Shown one piece after another: positions 1 through 7,588 of a stretch of DNA of 19,813 bases. The stretch is from NCBI GenBank assembly GCA_021827445.1, contig JAKAVW010000019.1, positions 1 through 19,813 on the forward strand. Direction: 5' to 3'. The first letter of the stretch is position 1. Every line of letters starts with the position of its first letter. Source of the DNA: Pseudomonadota bacterium (lineage in GTDB: Bacteria > Pseudomonadota > Gammaproteobacteria > Acidithiobacillales > Acidithiobacillaceae). Under the pieces are notes generated by a model, which searched no databases, was not told the DNA's origin, and was given only the letters and a program-made list of their open reading frames with translations. The position numbers and the translations under genes were made by a program.

Positions 1-830
1 TCGTTGGCGATCAGATTGCCGGCGGAGACGTTGGCGGTGGTGGTGACGTTGGCGCCGATGCCGCCGTCCACGATGAGGGGAACGGTGGAGGACGCGGCGG
101 AGGCGATGTTGACGCTGCCGTAGCCCGCCACCAGCAGGAAGCCGCCGACGCTGCCCAGACTGGCCCCGGACTGGATGGCGACGCCGACATTGGCGATGTT
201 GTTGCCGCCCTGGAAATTGATGGGCACGGAACCGCTGGCGAAGCTCTGGGCGAAGCCCAGGCTGGTGGCGGCGGGGTCGTTGAGCAGGGCGAGGCCGTTG
301 GGGGCATTGATGACCGCCGTCGAGCCGACGACGATGCCGTTGGGATTGGCGACCCAGAGGCTGCCGGGTCCGGCGGTGGTGCCGCCGGTGTAGACGAGCT
401 GGCCGTACAACTGCGACGGATTGCCCGAGGCGTCGATGTTGAGGACGCTCAACTGGATGGGTGTGGCACTGGGTCCGGTGGCGTTGTTGGCGATGGTCAC
501 CGAGGCCTGATTACCGATATTGAAGCCGGGCGTGCCGCTGGAATTCAGGGTGGAGGCGCTGGAACCGCCCCACTGCAGGACTACCGCCGGGGTGGCGGCC
601 GCACCGCTGATGGTGATGGTCTCGCCGGAGGTGTAAGTGGGTCCCGGAAGGGCACCCGTGGTGACCGTGACGGTGGTCCCGCCGCTATAGATGACATTGC
701 CCTGGCCGGGTACCTGGCCGGGGGACGGAGCGGCGAAAGCCGGAGCCGCCGCAAGGGTGGCAAGCACCGCACCGATGGATACGACCAGGGTGCGGCGACG
801 GAATTGCTGGCATTGGTCGGTTCTGTACAT
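1..830 (-). CDS. Filamentous-haemagglutinin-type TPS exoprotein, 3' end outside window (paralogue 2)
   Basis: This reading frame is open from the ATG at 830 to the left window edge (about 276 codons seen). It begins with an Arg-rich signal peptide and probable cleavage after AFA at residue 33. A TPS (haemagglutination-activity) domain follows, with the hallmark NPNGI at residues 162-166 and repetitive Gly/Ala/Asn/Thr-rich beta-helix-like sequence. Proteins of this class are exported by Sec and moved across the outer membrane by a TpsB partner, where they act as adhesins or other surface proteins. It is a clear paralogue of the gene at 978-3377, sharing NPSQ(L/I)YGQL, the LWVAN-x-NGIVVG block and DGGIGANVTTT. 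A second ATG at 836 is in frame. The AAGGGAG upstream lies about 9 nt from the ATG at 830 but only 3-4 nt from the one at 836, so 830 is preferred. Because a terminator precedes it, it needs its own promoter or readthrough. No TpsB lies beside it. Confidence 0.85.
   Translation of the reverse strand, partial: MYRTDQCQQFRRRTLVVSIGAVLATLAAAPAFAAPSPGQVPGQGNVIYSGGTTVTVTTGALPGPTYTSGETITISGAAATPAVVLQWGGSSASTLNSSGTPGFNIGNQASVTIANNATGPSATPIQLSVLNIDASGNPSQLYGQLVYTGGTTAGPGSLWVANPNGIVVGSTAVINAPNGLALLNDPAATSLGFAQSFASGSVPINFQGGNNIANVGVAIQSGASLGSVGGFLLVAGYGSVNIASAASSTVPLIVDGGIGANVTTTANVSAGNLIAN
36..68. repeat. 33-bp exact repeat, copy 1 (in exoprotein paralogue 2)
   Basis: This 33-bp stretch is identical and in the same orientation to 2580-2612. 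It encodes the conserved DGGIGANVTTT segment of both minus-strand exoproteins. It is shared coding sequence from paralogy, and could also be a recombination or gene-conversion point. Confidence 0.8.
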
Positions 831-914
831 GAACATGATCTCCCTTTCTGTAAATCGAATTGCTGAATCAAGCCTTCATCATGGTTCTTTCTACCATATC
901 GGCGCCTCGCGTGG

Positions 915-947
915 AAACAAAAGGGGGCAGAAAACATCTCTGCCCCC
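915..947 (-). terminator. Intrinsic terminator after the 978-3377 exoprotein gene
   Basis: Read on the minus strand, a 9-bp perfect stem (GGGGGCAGA, 7-nt loop, TCTGCCCCC) is followed directly by TTTTGTTT. The stem arms are 939-947 and 923-931. It starts about 30 nt past the stop codon of the exoprotein gene, the expected place for a Rho-independent terminator. It separates the two tandem paralogues into different transcription units or allows only partial readthrough. Confidence 0.9.
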
Positions 948-977
948 GAACGCCTTGCCTAACCCGCGCCCAATCTC

Positions 978-3377
978 TTAGTAGAGATTGAGGAAGGTCT
1001 GGAACTGCTGCTGGTTGCCGTTGGCGTTGGTGAAGGTGTCTGTGGGCACCAGCTCCAGACCATAGGGGTAGGTCGTCGTCGGCGTTACGGCCCGCAGGAA
1101 GTCGATCTGCGGCATCAGATTCGCCGTGGACGACAGGGCCCCGTTGATGACGGCATTGGGGAAGCCCAGGCCGTTGTACGGCGCCGCGAAGACCACGCCG
1201 GCGTTACCGTTGGTGTAGAGCACGTTGGCGTAGTAGTTGATGGTCGGCGCGATCAGGAAGACCCCGGCCCGGCCGAAGGGGGCGTTGGGACTATAGGCGT
1301 TGGCGATCACCACCGGCGTCGTCAAGCTGCCCACGTCCAGGGTGGTCCCGCTCTGCAGGTACACCAGGCCCGGGAACTGGAAGAGCCCGTAGGTCGTGTT
1401 CGGAACCGCGATGCCGCCGTAGTTGTTGGGGGCGGTGGGGTCCGTGGCGGTGATGCTGCCGCTGGCCTGGACGTAAAGGATGCTGCCGGCGTTGCTCGGA
1501 GGAGTACCGCCCGCCTGGATGGCGATGGTGCCGCCGGTGTCAATGGTCAGGTTGCCGTTGACCTTGAGGTTGACGCCCTGCGGGCCAGTGGGGCTATCGG
1601 CGGTGACGGATACCGCGATATTGCCCGCCCCCGGTGCATTGACCTTGAAGCCGTTCAGGGCGATCACCGGGGAGATGATGTTGTTCACCGATCCCTGGAG
1701 GTTGGCGAAGGTCAGGCTGGGCGTGGTGATGCTGCCCGCGCCGGAGACGTTGCCGGTGGGGGTGGTGGCGCCGCCGAAGACCACGCTGGTGGTGCCGTCC
1801 ATCGTGCCGTTCACGACGAAGTTAGTCGAGGACGCGCTGCCCTGGGTGCCCATGTAGAGGTTCGCGCCGGTGATGCTGCCGCCGGAGGCGAGGTTCATCT
1901 GCGCGGCGCCGGACTCGGGGCCGTAGAAGGTGAAGTCGCCGGGAGTCGTGGCCGTGCTGCTGATGTTGGCCGTGTTGGCCGCCAGGAGGATCCCCGTGCT
2001 GGCGTTGACCTGGGACTGGATGTTGACCACGGAGTTGGCGCCCAGGGCCGCCACCGTCAGGCCGCCGCTGAGGGAGTTCTGAATGCCCGCCAGGGTGACG
2101 CCGTTGGCGGAGGTGAGAAGGTACTCGCTGCCGGAGACGTTGAGCGTGGCGCCCAGATCGTTCTGGAAGCCCGTGCCGAAGAAGACGAAGCCGTTGCTGC
2201 CAGCCGCGGTCACATTCACGGTGCCGGCGTTCTCAAAGTTGCCGGTGGGGAACGGATTGGCGGTATTGCCGTAGACCGTCTGCGTGTTGCTGGTCAGGCC
2301 GCCGGGAATGTATTGCGTGGTGAAGGTGTTGAAGCCCAGCACGCCGTAACTCTGGCCAACGACCGGCGTCACGTCGAGGGTGCCGTAGTTGACGAAGGTG
2401 CCGTTGATCCAGTTGATCTGCCCCTGGGTCACGGTGAGGCTGCCCATGTTGGTCAGATTGCCGTCCACCAGGGCGGTGAGGTTGGCGTAGGGGCTGGCGG
2501 TGCTGCCGACGTTGACGAGCACGGCGGTCGTGGCGTCCCCATACTGCCCGGTGGCGTCATTGGCGGTCATCACGCCGGTGGTGGTGGTGACGTTGGCGCC
2601 GATGCCGCCGTCGATGTAGAGATTGCCGCTGCCGGGCGTCGTCGCCACGTTGACGTTGTTGTTGCCGGCCACGAGCAGGAAGGTGCCGACGCCGCTCAGG
2701 TTGGCGTTGCGGTCGACGGTGACATATCCGGTGGTGGTGGCGCCGCTGAAGTCGATGGCCGCCGTGCCGCTGGTGAAGCTGGTGGCCAGAGTGCCGGTCG
2801 AGGTGGCGTTAGGCGATGCGATCAGGCCCAAACCGCCGGGGGAGGTGATGGCGGCGCCGCTGCCCACGACGATGCCGTTGGCGTTGGCCACCCACAGGGC
2901 CCCGCCGTTACCGTGCATGTCCAACTGGCCGTAGATCTGCGAAGGGTTGCCGGTGGTGTCGATGTTGAGGACGTTGACGGTCGTCGGCGTGTTGCCGGAA
3001 AGCTGGGCGTTGTTGACGAAGGAGGCGACGGCCTGGGAACCGACGTTGAAGCCGCCGCCAGTGGCGTTGGGATTCAGCGTGGCGCCGCCGCTGGTGGCGT
3101 TCCAGTCGATCACCACCGGGGTGTTGGCGGAGGCCACGGTGCCGCTGATGTTGATGGTCAGGCCGGTGCTGTAGGTGGTGAGGCCGGGGACGCCGGGGTT
3201 GTTGGGAATCTGGCTGGTGTTGGCAACGACGGACGCGCCGCCGCTGTAGGCGACCGCGCCGTTGGTCGGCAGGGCGTTGGAAGCGGGGACGGCGAAGGCC
3301 GCCGGGGCCGCCAGCGCGGTGGCGATGGCGAGCACGATGGGGGAAAGACGGGAATGCATCGAAGATGGGTGGCTCAT
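978..3377 (-). CDS. Filamentous-haemagglutinin-type TPS exoprotein (paralogue 1), 799 aa
   Basis: This is a secreted two-partner-secretion passenger. The signal peptide spans residues 1-29, cleaved after AAFA. An N-terminal TPS domain carries NPSQIYGQL (about 144-152) and NANGIVVG (165-172), the region that docks on a TpsB transporter. The rest is low-complexity Gly/Asn/Thr/Ala/Val sequence typical of a right-handed beta-helix, with no cysteines seen. The protein ends FQTFLNLY. At 799 residues it is short for a haemagglutinin, and I see no toxin or protease domain, so a small adhesin or matrix protein is likely. The start at 3377 has a GAGGAA Shine-Dalgarno at good spacing; an internal Met at residue 7 is a weaker alternative. 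It lies 79 bp downstream of the regulator gene, with a promoter-like site between them, and ends in a strong terminator. Its likely transporter is the TpsB at 8630-10234, an inference because it is the only one in the window. Confidence 0.9.
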   Translation of the reverse strand: MSHPSSMHSRLSPIVLAIATALAAPAAFAVPASNALPTNGAVAYSGGASVVANTSQIPNNPGVPGLTTYSTGLTINISGTVASANTPVVIDWNATSGGATLNPNATGGGFNVGSQAVASFVNNAQLSGNTPTTVNVLNIDTTGNPSQIYGQLDMHGNGGALWVANANGIVVGSGAAITSPGGLGLIASPNATSTGTLATSFTSGTAAIDFSGATTTGYVTVDRNANLSGVGTFLLVAGNNNVNVATTPGSGNLYIDGGIGANVTTTTGVMTANDATGQYGDATTAVLVNVGSTASPYANLTALVDGNLTNMGSLTVTQGQINWINGTFVNYGTLDVTPVVGQSYGVLGFNTFTTQYIPGGLTSNTQTVYGNTANPFPTGNFENAGTVNVTAAGSNGFVFFGTGFQNDLGATLNVSGSEYLLTSANGVTLAGIQNSLSGGLTVAALGANSVVNIQSQVNASTGILLAANTANISSTATTPGDFTFYGPESGAAQMNLASGGSITGANLYMGTQGSASSTNFVVNGTMDGTTSVVFGGATTPTGNVSGAGSITTPSLTFANLQGSVNNIISPVIALNGFKVNAPGAGNIAVSVTADSPTGPQGVNLKVNGNLTIDTGGTIAIQAGGTPPSNAGSILYVQASGSITATDPTAPNNYGGIAVPNTTYGLFQFPGLVYLQSGTTLDVGSLTTPVVIANAYSPNAPFGRAGVFLIAPTINYYANVLYTNGNAGVVFAAPYNGLGFPNAVINGALSSTANLMPQIDFLRAVTPTTTYPYGLELVPTDTFTNANGNQQQFQTFLNLY
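2580..2612. repeat. 33-bp exact repeat, copy 2 (in exoprotein paralogue 1)
   Basis: This copy is identical to 36-68 and encodes the same DGGIGANVTTT segment. The 2.5-kb direct spacing means recombination between copies would fuse the two exoprotein genes and remove the terminator between them. Confidence 0.8.
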
Positions 3378-3438
3378 TTCTGGTTCCTCATAAGTTTAGG
3401 TGGTACTACGAATTAGTATCTGACTACAACGACGATAC

Positions 3439-3472
3439 AGTTTAGCAGGTTTATCGTTAATTCACCGTTAAC
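3439..3472 (-). promoter_or_regulatory. Tandem-heptamer promoter-like site 1, upstream of the 978-3377 exoprotein gene
   Basis: On the minus strand GTTAACG (3472-3466) and ATTAACG (3461-3455) are direct repeats with starts 11 bp apart. After 7 nt comes TGC, then TAAACT at 3444-3439, which resembles an extended -10. The predicted leader to the ATG at 3377 is about 55 nt. The same layout recurs at 7304-7337 and 18095-18128. Direct repeats at one-turn spacing close to the -10 are what SARP/OmpR-family activators bind. The site overlaps the stop codon of the regulator gene (TAA at 3459-3457). Confidence 0.6.
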
Positions 3473-6060
3473 TCGTCACACTTTCTGACTGACTGACCAT
3501 CCCCAAAGGTAAGCGACCGCTTCGCCGCGACCAACAAGTGTTCGGCGGCGGCATCGGGCATGTCGGCATGGAGGTAGTGCCAACCGAGATAAGCAGGGTC
3601 CGCTCCCTGCTCCATCGCCGAAAAGCACTCCGCAGCGGCGGCATGGAGATGCTTGCGCCGACCGGCCGGGGTTCCATCGTAGACGGCATCGCGCACCAGC
3701 ATGTGCCGGAACACGATACCCCCTTGCCGCTGCTTCCATATTCCATGCTTCGTCAGATAGGTGAGCGCTTCCGCAAACTGGGCGGCTGTTTTGTCCGGCA
3801 GCAGGGCAAGAATGCAATCCTGCGTAAACGCTTCGCCAATGACCGCCGCCGCCTGGAGGATATCCAGATAAAGACGCCCGATGAACACGGTCGCGTCAAG
3901 CATCGAGAGCAAATCAGCGGGCGGCGCCAGGATGTCCGCAACCCCCGGACCGCGCCGCGCCTTTGGCAAACCATCCAAAGCAAGAGCCTCCAGATACAAG
4001 GGTACGCCCGCGGACCTTTCGACGATCGCCAGATCATCCTCCCGCAGCCCGCCATGGAGGCTCCGCAGCATGGCCAGGCTCTCCGCCCAGGGTATAGGAC
4101 CGAGATCCGAAAAGCTTTCGTTGGCCGCGATCCCTTCCAGCGTCGGCAAGCGGTGACGGGTGGTGAGCAACAGCAGCACCGGCAGGTTCACGAGATTTTT
4201 CAGGAGCCGCACCACCAGCTCCATGCTGCCCATATCTGCCCAGTGAAAGTCCTCCAGCACCAACAACCTCGGGCCATATGACAAAAAGCGCGGGAGGATG
4301 TCCAGGAGGCTTTCCATCAGCGTTTCCTTGTCACCGGCCTGAGCAGTGTCTCCTGCGGGCGTTTCCTGATCCGCCAATCCCAGCCATATCGTCCAGGTCC
4401 GCACGATGTCCGGATCGACCACATCAAAGCGCGCCAACCCCTCCCGCAATCGCTGCGCCCCGACCGATCTTGCTGCGCCGGAGAGGTCAAAGAATTCGCG
4501 GATGAGACTGGCCGCCGGATAGAGCAGGGTTCTTTGTTGCTGAAAAGAACAGCGATAGACGACCTTGGCCATTTCCCCAGGGATGATCGCACCCGCCTCC
4601 ATCACCAGCCGGCTTTTCCCGATCCCGGCTTCGCCCAGGATCCAGATCATCCGCCCTGACCGTTTCTCCAGGACCTGTCCCGCCTGAGCGCGAATCATGG
4701 CGAGTTCGTCCTTCCGGCCAACAAACTTGGTATGGCTGGGCAGGACCGGGGAGGCCTGATAGCTTTTGAGCCGGTACGCCGGTTCTTCGGTCACCAGATT
4801 GCCAAGTTTCTCCGCTACGGCACGGATCTGCCGATGGTCCCGCAGGATGGCCCAGGCCTCGGCGCTCAACACCATACCGTGGCCACTTCTGTCGCGGAGC
4901 GCCACGGACGCCGCCTTTTCACCGACATTCCCGATAAAAATACTGAACATCGCATCCACCATCAGCCTGCCGCAATGGAGGCCGATATAAGGGGAATGCC
5001 CTTTGGGCACGGCCTGGCGCAGGGCAAAAGCTGCCCCTAGCGCCCGGATGACATTTTCCTGCTGGCTTTCCAGACCAAAGCGAATCTCTATCCATCCCTT
5101 GGCCGTCACAGAAGGAAAACCGCCATAATCTCGCGCTATTTTCTTCGCTATGTCGAAACACAGATTCAGATGCTCGGCCACCTCACCCAAAACATCATCC
5201 GACTCCCAATCCTGAGAGCCGATCGCAAGGATCCATACGAAGTAGTGATGAAAAGAACCGGCAGCGCCTGCCATGGTCATCAAATCGCCATTTTCGCGAT
5301 CGCCTGATTTCCTCCGGTCCTGGCCTGCGGATAGAAACTGCGCCCTATTATGCAGATAAAGGCACTGTTGACCCGGCTTTCTGCCCATGCGTTCCGCCAA
5401 TTCCATGCGATAACAGGCCAAGTGCTGCGCGGCCTCGTGAGGGCGCCCCGCCCCCAGCAGGAGTTCCGCCATGGCGCATTGCGGGGCGTCCGCCAGAGGG
5501 CGCCACTTGGCCCAGTGCGCCGCCCAGTCCAACAACGCGTCCGTGCTTTTGCTCCCTTTATCGCTTTGCAGAACCAGGTGAAAAGCGGCATCCAGGAGTT
5601 TTTCAAATCTGTCCCTATGCTTTTTTACCCACGCATTCCAGCGGAGGCCATCGGGCTTTTCCTCTGCAAGGAACTGCGTCGGGCCGGACAAAAGGGTCTT
5701 GCGCAGGGCATGGATGTTGGCTTTTTCCACATGCTCTCTGATAGCCTGGATGTCGATCCAGATCCTGGTCAGCGGGTGCAGGCCCACCTCAAAGCGGGAA
5801 GCCGCGATAATGGTTTCATTGGTACCCACTGTAGTGCGCAAGGCATGCATAGCCTGTCGGAGACGGTTCGCGGCAACATCCGCGGCAACTCCGGGCCACA
5901 GCACCTGTGCCAGCAGGGAACGATGAACCACTTGGCGTTCCATGGCCAAATAGGCAAGCAGATATCGCACCTGACGATAAGGGAGAGGACATTCCCGACC
6001 GAAAACTTCAACCCGCATTTTGCCCAGGAGATGAATCCTTATCCTCGTCTGGTCACGCAT
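3457..6060 (-). CDS. SARP/BTAD-type regulator with degenerate cyclase-like domain and AAA ATPase, 867 aa
   Basis: This is a probable transcription regulator. Residues about 5-95 resemble the OmpR/SARP winged helix (RQVRYLLAYLA, RNRLRQ-like helix NRLRQAMHALR). Residues 95-245 look like a bacterial transcriptional activator domain. Residues about 270-435 follow the class III nucleotide-cyclase fold pattern (NVIRALGAAFALRQA, YIGLHCGRLMVD, GHGMVLSAEAWAIL), but neither metal-binding Asp is present where expected, so it should be inactive. An AAA/STAND-type ATPase follows with Walker A GEAGIGKS (476-483) and Walker B LLVLED (599-604). The C-terminus stops after a short helical stretch, whereas relatives usually have long TPR tails. 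The ATG at 6060 has a strong AAGGAGGG; an upstream TTG at 6075 would lie over that site. The gene follows the phosphodiesterase by 205 bp on the same strand. It is a candidate for binding the heptamer sites. Confidence 0.8.
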   Translation of the reverse strand: MRDQTRIRIHLLGKMRVEVFGRECPLPYRQVRYLLAYLAMERQVVHRSLLAQVLWPGVAADVAANRLRQAMHALRTTVGTNETIIAASRFEVGLHPLTRIWIDIQAIREHVEKANIHALRKTLLSGPTQFLAEEKPDGLRWNAWVKKHRDRFEKLLDAAFHLVLQSDKGSKSTDALLDWAAHWAKWRPLADAPQCAMAELLLGAGRPHEAAQHLACYRMELAERMGRKPGQQCLYLHNRAQFLSAGQDRRKSGDRENGDLMTMAGAAGSFHHYFVWILAIGSQDWESDDVLGEVAEHLNLCFDIAKKIARDYGGFPSVTAKGWIEIRFGLESQQENVIRALGAAFALRQAVPKGHSPYIGLHCGRLMVDAMFSIFIGNVGEKAASVALRDRSGHGMVLSAEAWAILRDHRQIRAVAEKLGNLVTEEPAYRLKSYQASPVLPSHTKFVGRKDELAMIRAQAGQVLEKRSGRMIWILGEAGIGKSRLVMEAGAIIPGEMAKVVYRCSFQQQRTLLYPAASLIREFFDLSGAARSVGAQRLREGLARFDVVDPDIVRTWTIWLGLADQETPAGDTAQAGDKETLMESLLDILPRFLSYGPRLLVLEDFHWADMGSMELVVRLLKNLVNLPVLLLLTTRHRLPTLEGIAANESFSDLGPIPWAESLAMLRSLHGGLREDDLAIVERSAGVPLYLEALALDGLPKARRGPGVADILAPPADLLSMLDATVFIGRLYLDILQAAAVIGEAFTQDCILALLPDKTAAQFAEALTYLTKHGIWKQRQGGIVFRHMLVRDAVYDGTPAGRRKHLHAAAAECFSAMEQGADPAYLGWHYLHADMPDAAAEHLLVAAKRSLTFGDGQSVRKCDELTVN

Positions 6061-6265
6061 GTTCCCTCCTTGCAAACCATCGGATATTCATATGGCCCCA
6101 CCCGCGTGTCGCGGGGCGCGACCGCCCTGCATTCATCCTTGCTACCTTCCGACCCCATGAGGTAAGGCGTTCCGCTCTCAACGGACAATCCACAAATCCG
6201 TGCCCGCATAACTTTTGCCAGCAGAGGGGGTGATTCCGGCTGATATCTTGTTGTTCATAACGTGG

Positions 6266-7030
6266 TCAGAACTCGAAAAGCTGTCCTCTTTGCAGGATCT
6301 TAGGGCAAAAGGATCCACCAGACTCCTCAATTTCATCAGCAATGATGTTTTCTTCACCAGGCTTGAGATGCGTGACGTAGACATCTGCAGGACGCCGCAG
6401 CTTCGCCAGTTCCTTCGCCAGAAGATCTGGACACAAATGCTTCGACAAAATCGCGATGTCTTTTTGCTCATCGGAAAATGCCGTCTCAATAATCACGTAG
6501 CGGAGATTATCGATCCGATTGACCGTGTCCCACAGGGCATCATTGCTGGTGGTGTCGCCCGTGAAAACGAGGCTGCCATCCCCACTGTCCAAATGATACC
6601 CAACGGCCGGCACCACATGCTGGGCAGGGATGGGCGTAATGCTGCGCCCCCCCAGCACCACGGCTTCACCGACTGCAACCGTATGATAGGTCACAAAAGG
6701 CTCGGCTTCGCTGGGAATACAGCCAAAGTCGGGCCACAGCAGCCAGTTGAACATATGTTCGCGCAGGATACGGAGTACCGCCTCCGTGGCGTAAAGTCTG
6801 ATCGGCTTGCTACGATAGCGCCCCACGCTGTCAATCATCAGAGGGATGCAGGCGGTGTGATCCAGGTGAGAGTGCGTAATAAAAATGTGATCGATGCGCG
6901 CCAACGCTTCAAGGCTCAAATCGCTCAGGCCTGTCCCACCGTCTATCAGAATATCATCATCAACCAAAAAGGTGGTGGTGCGCAAATCGGCGCCGATACC
7001 ACCACTGCAGCCCAGCGTTTGCATTTTCAT
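6266..7030 (-). CDS. Class II cyclic-nucleotide phosphodiesterase, metallo-beta-lactamase fold, 254 aa
   Basis: This enzyme probably hydrolyses 3',5'-cAMP (perhaps cGMP) to the 5'-nucleotide. The evidence is the HSHLDH signature at residues 53-58 inside ITHSHLDHTACIPL, typical of class II cyclic-nucleotide phosphodiesterases, plus later metal ligands H138 (AQHVVPAVGY), D159 (FTGDT) and H221 (THLKPG). The length is normal for the family. No signal peptide is seen, so it is likely cytosolic. The start ATG has only a weak AGAG-type ribosome site, and an in-frame Met at residue 3 is an alternative. It is divergent from the cyclic-nucleotide-binding protein gene and lies in the same window as a complete adenylate cyclase, which supports cAMP as substrate. 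Other MBL-fold hydrolases such as RNase Z share the HxHxDH motif, but the HSHLDH context favours a phosphodiesterase. Confidence 0.85.
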   Translation of the reverse strand: MKMQTLGCSGGIGADLRTTTFLVDDDILIDGGTGLSDLSLEALARIDHIFITHSHLDHTACIPLMIDSVGRYRSKPIRLYATEAVLRILREHMFNWLLWPDFGCIPSEAEPFVTYHTVAVGEAVVLGGRSITPIPAQHVVPAVGYHLDSGDGSLVFTGDTTSNDALWDTVNRIDNLRYVIIETAFSDEQKDIAILSKHLCPDLLAKELAKLRRPADVYVTHLKPGEENIIADEIEESGGSFCPKILQRGQLFEF

Positions 7031-7087
7031 GGTATTTCTCTATGTTTAGCCTGGAGGATGAGACTTGAAGTGCTTTATAGAAATCCT

Positions 7088-7117
7088 AATAGAAACGATA
7101 ACAGGGCGTTGCGTCAA
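7088..7117 (-). promoter_or_regulatory. Possible sigma70 promoter of the phosphodiesterase gene
   Basis: On the minus strand TTGACG (7117-7112) and TCTATT (7093-7088) are separated by 18 nt, matching five and four of six consensus bases. The predicted start of transcription lies about 50 nt before the ATG at 7030. This is a pattern match only. Confidence 0.35.
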
Positions 7118-7303
7118 CAAAACAGCCAACGGCGCCGGGGCGGTTTTCCCACGGTGACCTAGGTAATAATGTCTACGCCATACTGGCTCGTCAAGCCCCA
7201 GGCGATACGGTACAGCCACTTCGCCACTGCGGGTGCTGAATGGCAACCGACAAACACCAAGCCAATGCTACGTTTTTCGAATCGATTTAATATCGAGAAC
7301 CCG

Positions 7304-7337
7304 ATAAACGCACAATAAACGAAGCAAATGATATCCT
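7304..7337 (+). promoter_or_regulatory. Tandem-heptamer promoter-like site 3, upstream of the cAMP/TPS gene train
   Basis: ATAAACG at 7304-7310 is repeated exactly at 7315-7321, an 11-bp pitch. Seven nt later comes TGA, then TATCCT at 7332-7337, resembling an extended -10. Spacing is identical to sites 1 and 2, while the heptamer core is TAAACG instead of TTAACG. It points toward the cNMP-binding protein, TpsB, TpsA, FecR and cyclase genes. Confidence 0.5.
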
Positions 7338-7588
7338 GCGTTGCTGGATTCGGATTCGCAAAATCACGGGGCGCGCTCCATACCACGCTATCACCTGGTC
7401 CGGCGACAGCCAAAGGCGGATAAATGGCTGTGACGGACGGTGCTCAAAACGCCCTGCACCTCATCTTGTTCCGCAAGTCGGAGCGACAGGGCTTTAGCAG
7501 GTTGTTTCCAGTATCTTGCTGCCATATGATGAAACGATTTCTAAATTTGGGCGTTTTTCATAGAAGCATGCTAAAAGAGGTGAGCAAC

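Larger units (their letters stand above)
7031..7588. other. Divergent intergenic region between phosphodiesterase and cNMP-binding protein genes
   Basis: This 558-bp stretch has no convincing gene. It contains a sigma70-like promoter for the phosphodiesterase (7088-7117), tandem-heptamer site 3 (7304-7337), and a small inverted repeat TCGAT-TTAAT-ATCGA just upstream of the heptamers (about 7279-7295). From site 3 to the ATG at 7589 there would be a leader of about 245 nt. A plus-strand frame is open from the ATG at 7424, so the downstream protein could carry 55 extra N-terminal residues, but that extension resembles no domain I know. Confidence 0.6.

Noticed and set aside
2313..3416. Long plus-strand frame of 367 codons, Gly/Ala/Val/His/Asp-rich
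   Set aside because: It is the antisense shadow of the repetitive, GC-rich exoprotein gene. It has no ribosome site, and its composition is explained by the codon bias of the other strand.
6095..6117. GC-rich hairpin (CCCGCG, TGT, CGCGGG) ahead of the regulator gene as a terminator
   Set aside because: No T-tract follows the stem on either strand. It may be a leader hairpin but cannot be called a terminator.
6215..7162. Plus-strand frame of 315 codons opposite the phosphodiesterase
   Set aside because: The minus strand encodes a clear MBL-fold enzyme with all metal ligands; this frame resembles no protein.
7159..7413. Minus-strand frame of 84 codons in the divergent intergenic region
   Set aside because: It has no ribosome site, no recognisable domain, and overlaps heptamer site 3; treated as non-coding.
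7031..7588. CRP-type binding site (TGTGA-N6-TCACA) before the cNMP-binding protein gene
   Set aside because: I looked for the symmetric motif and found only isolated half-sites.
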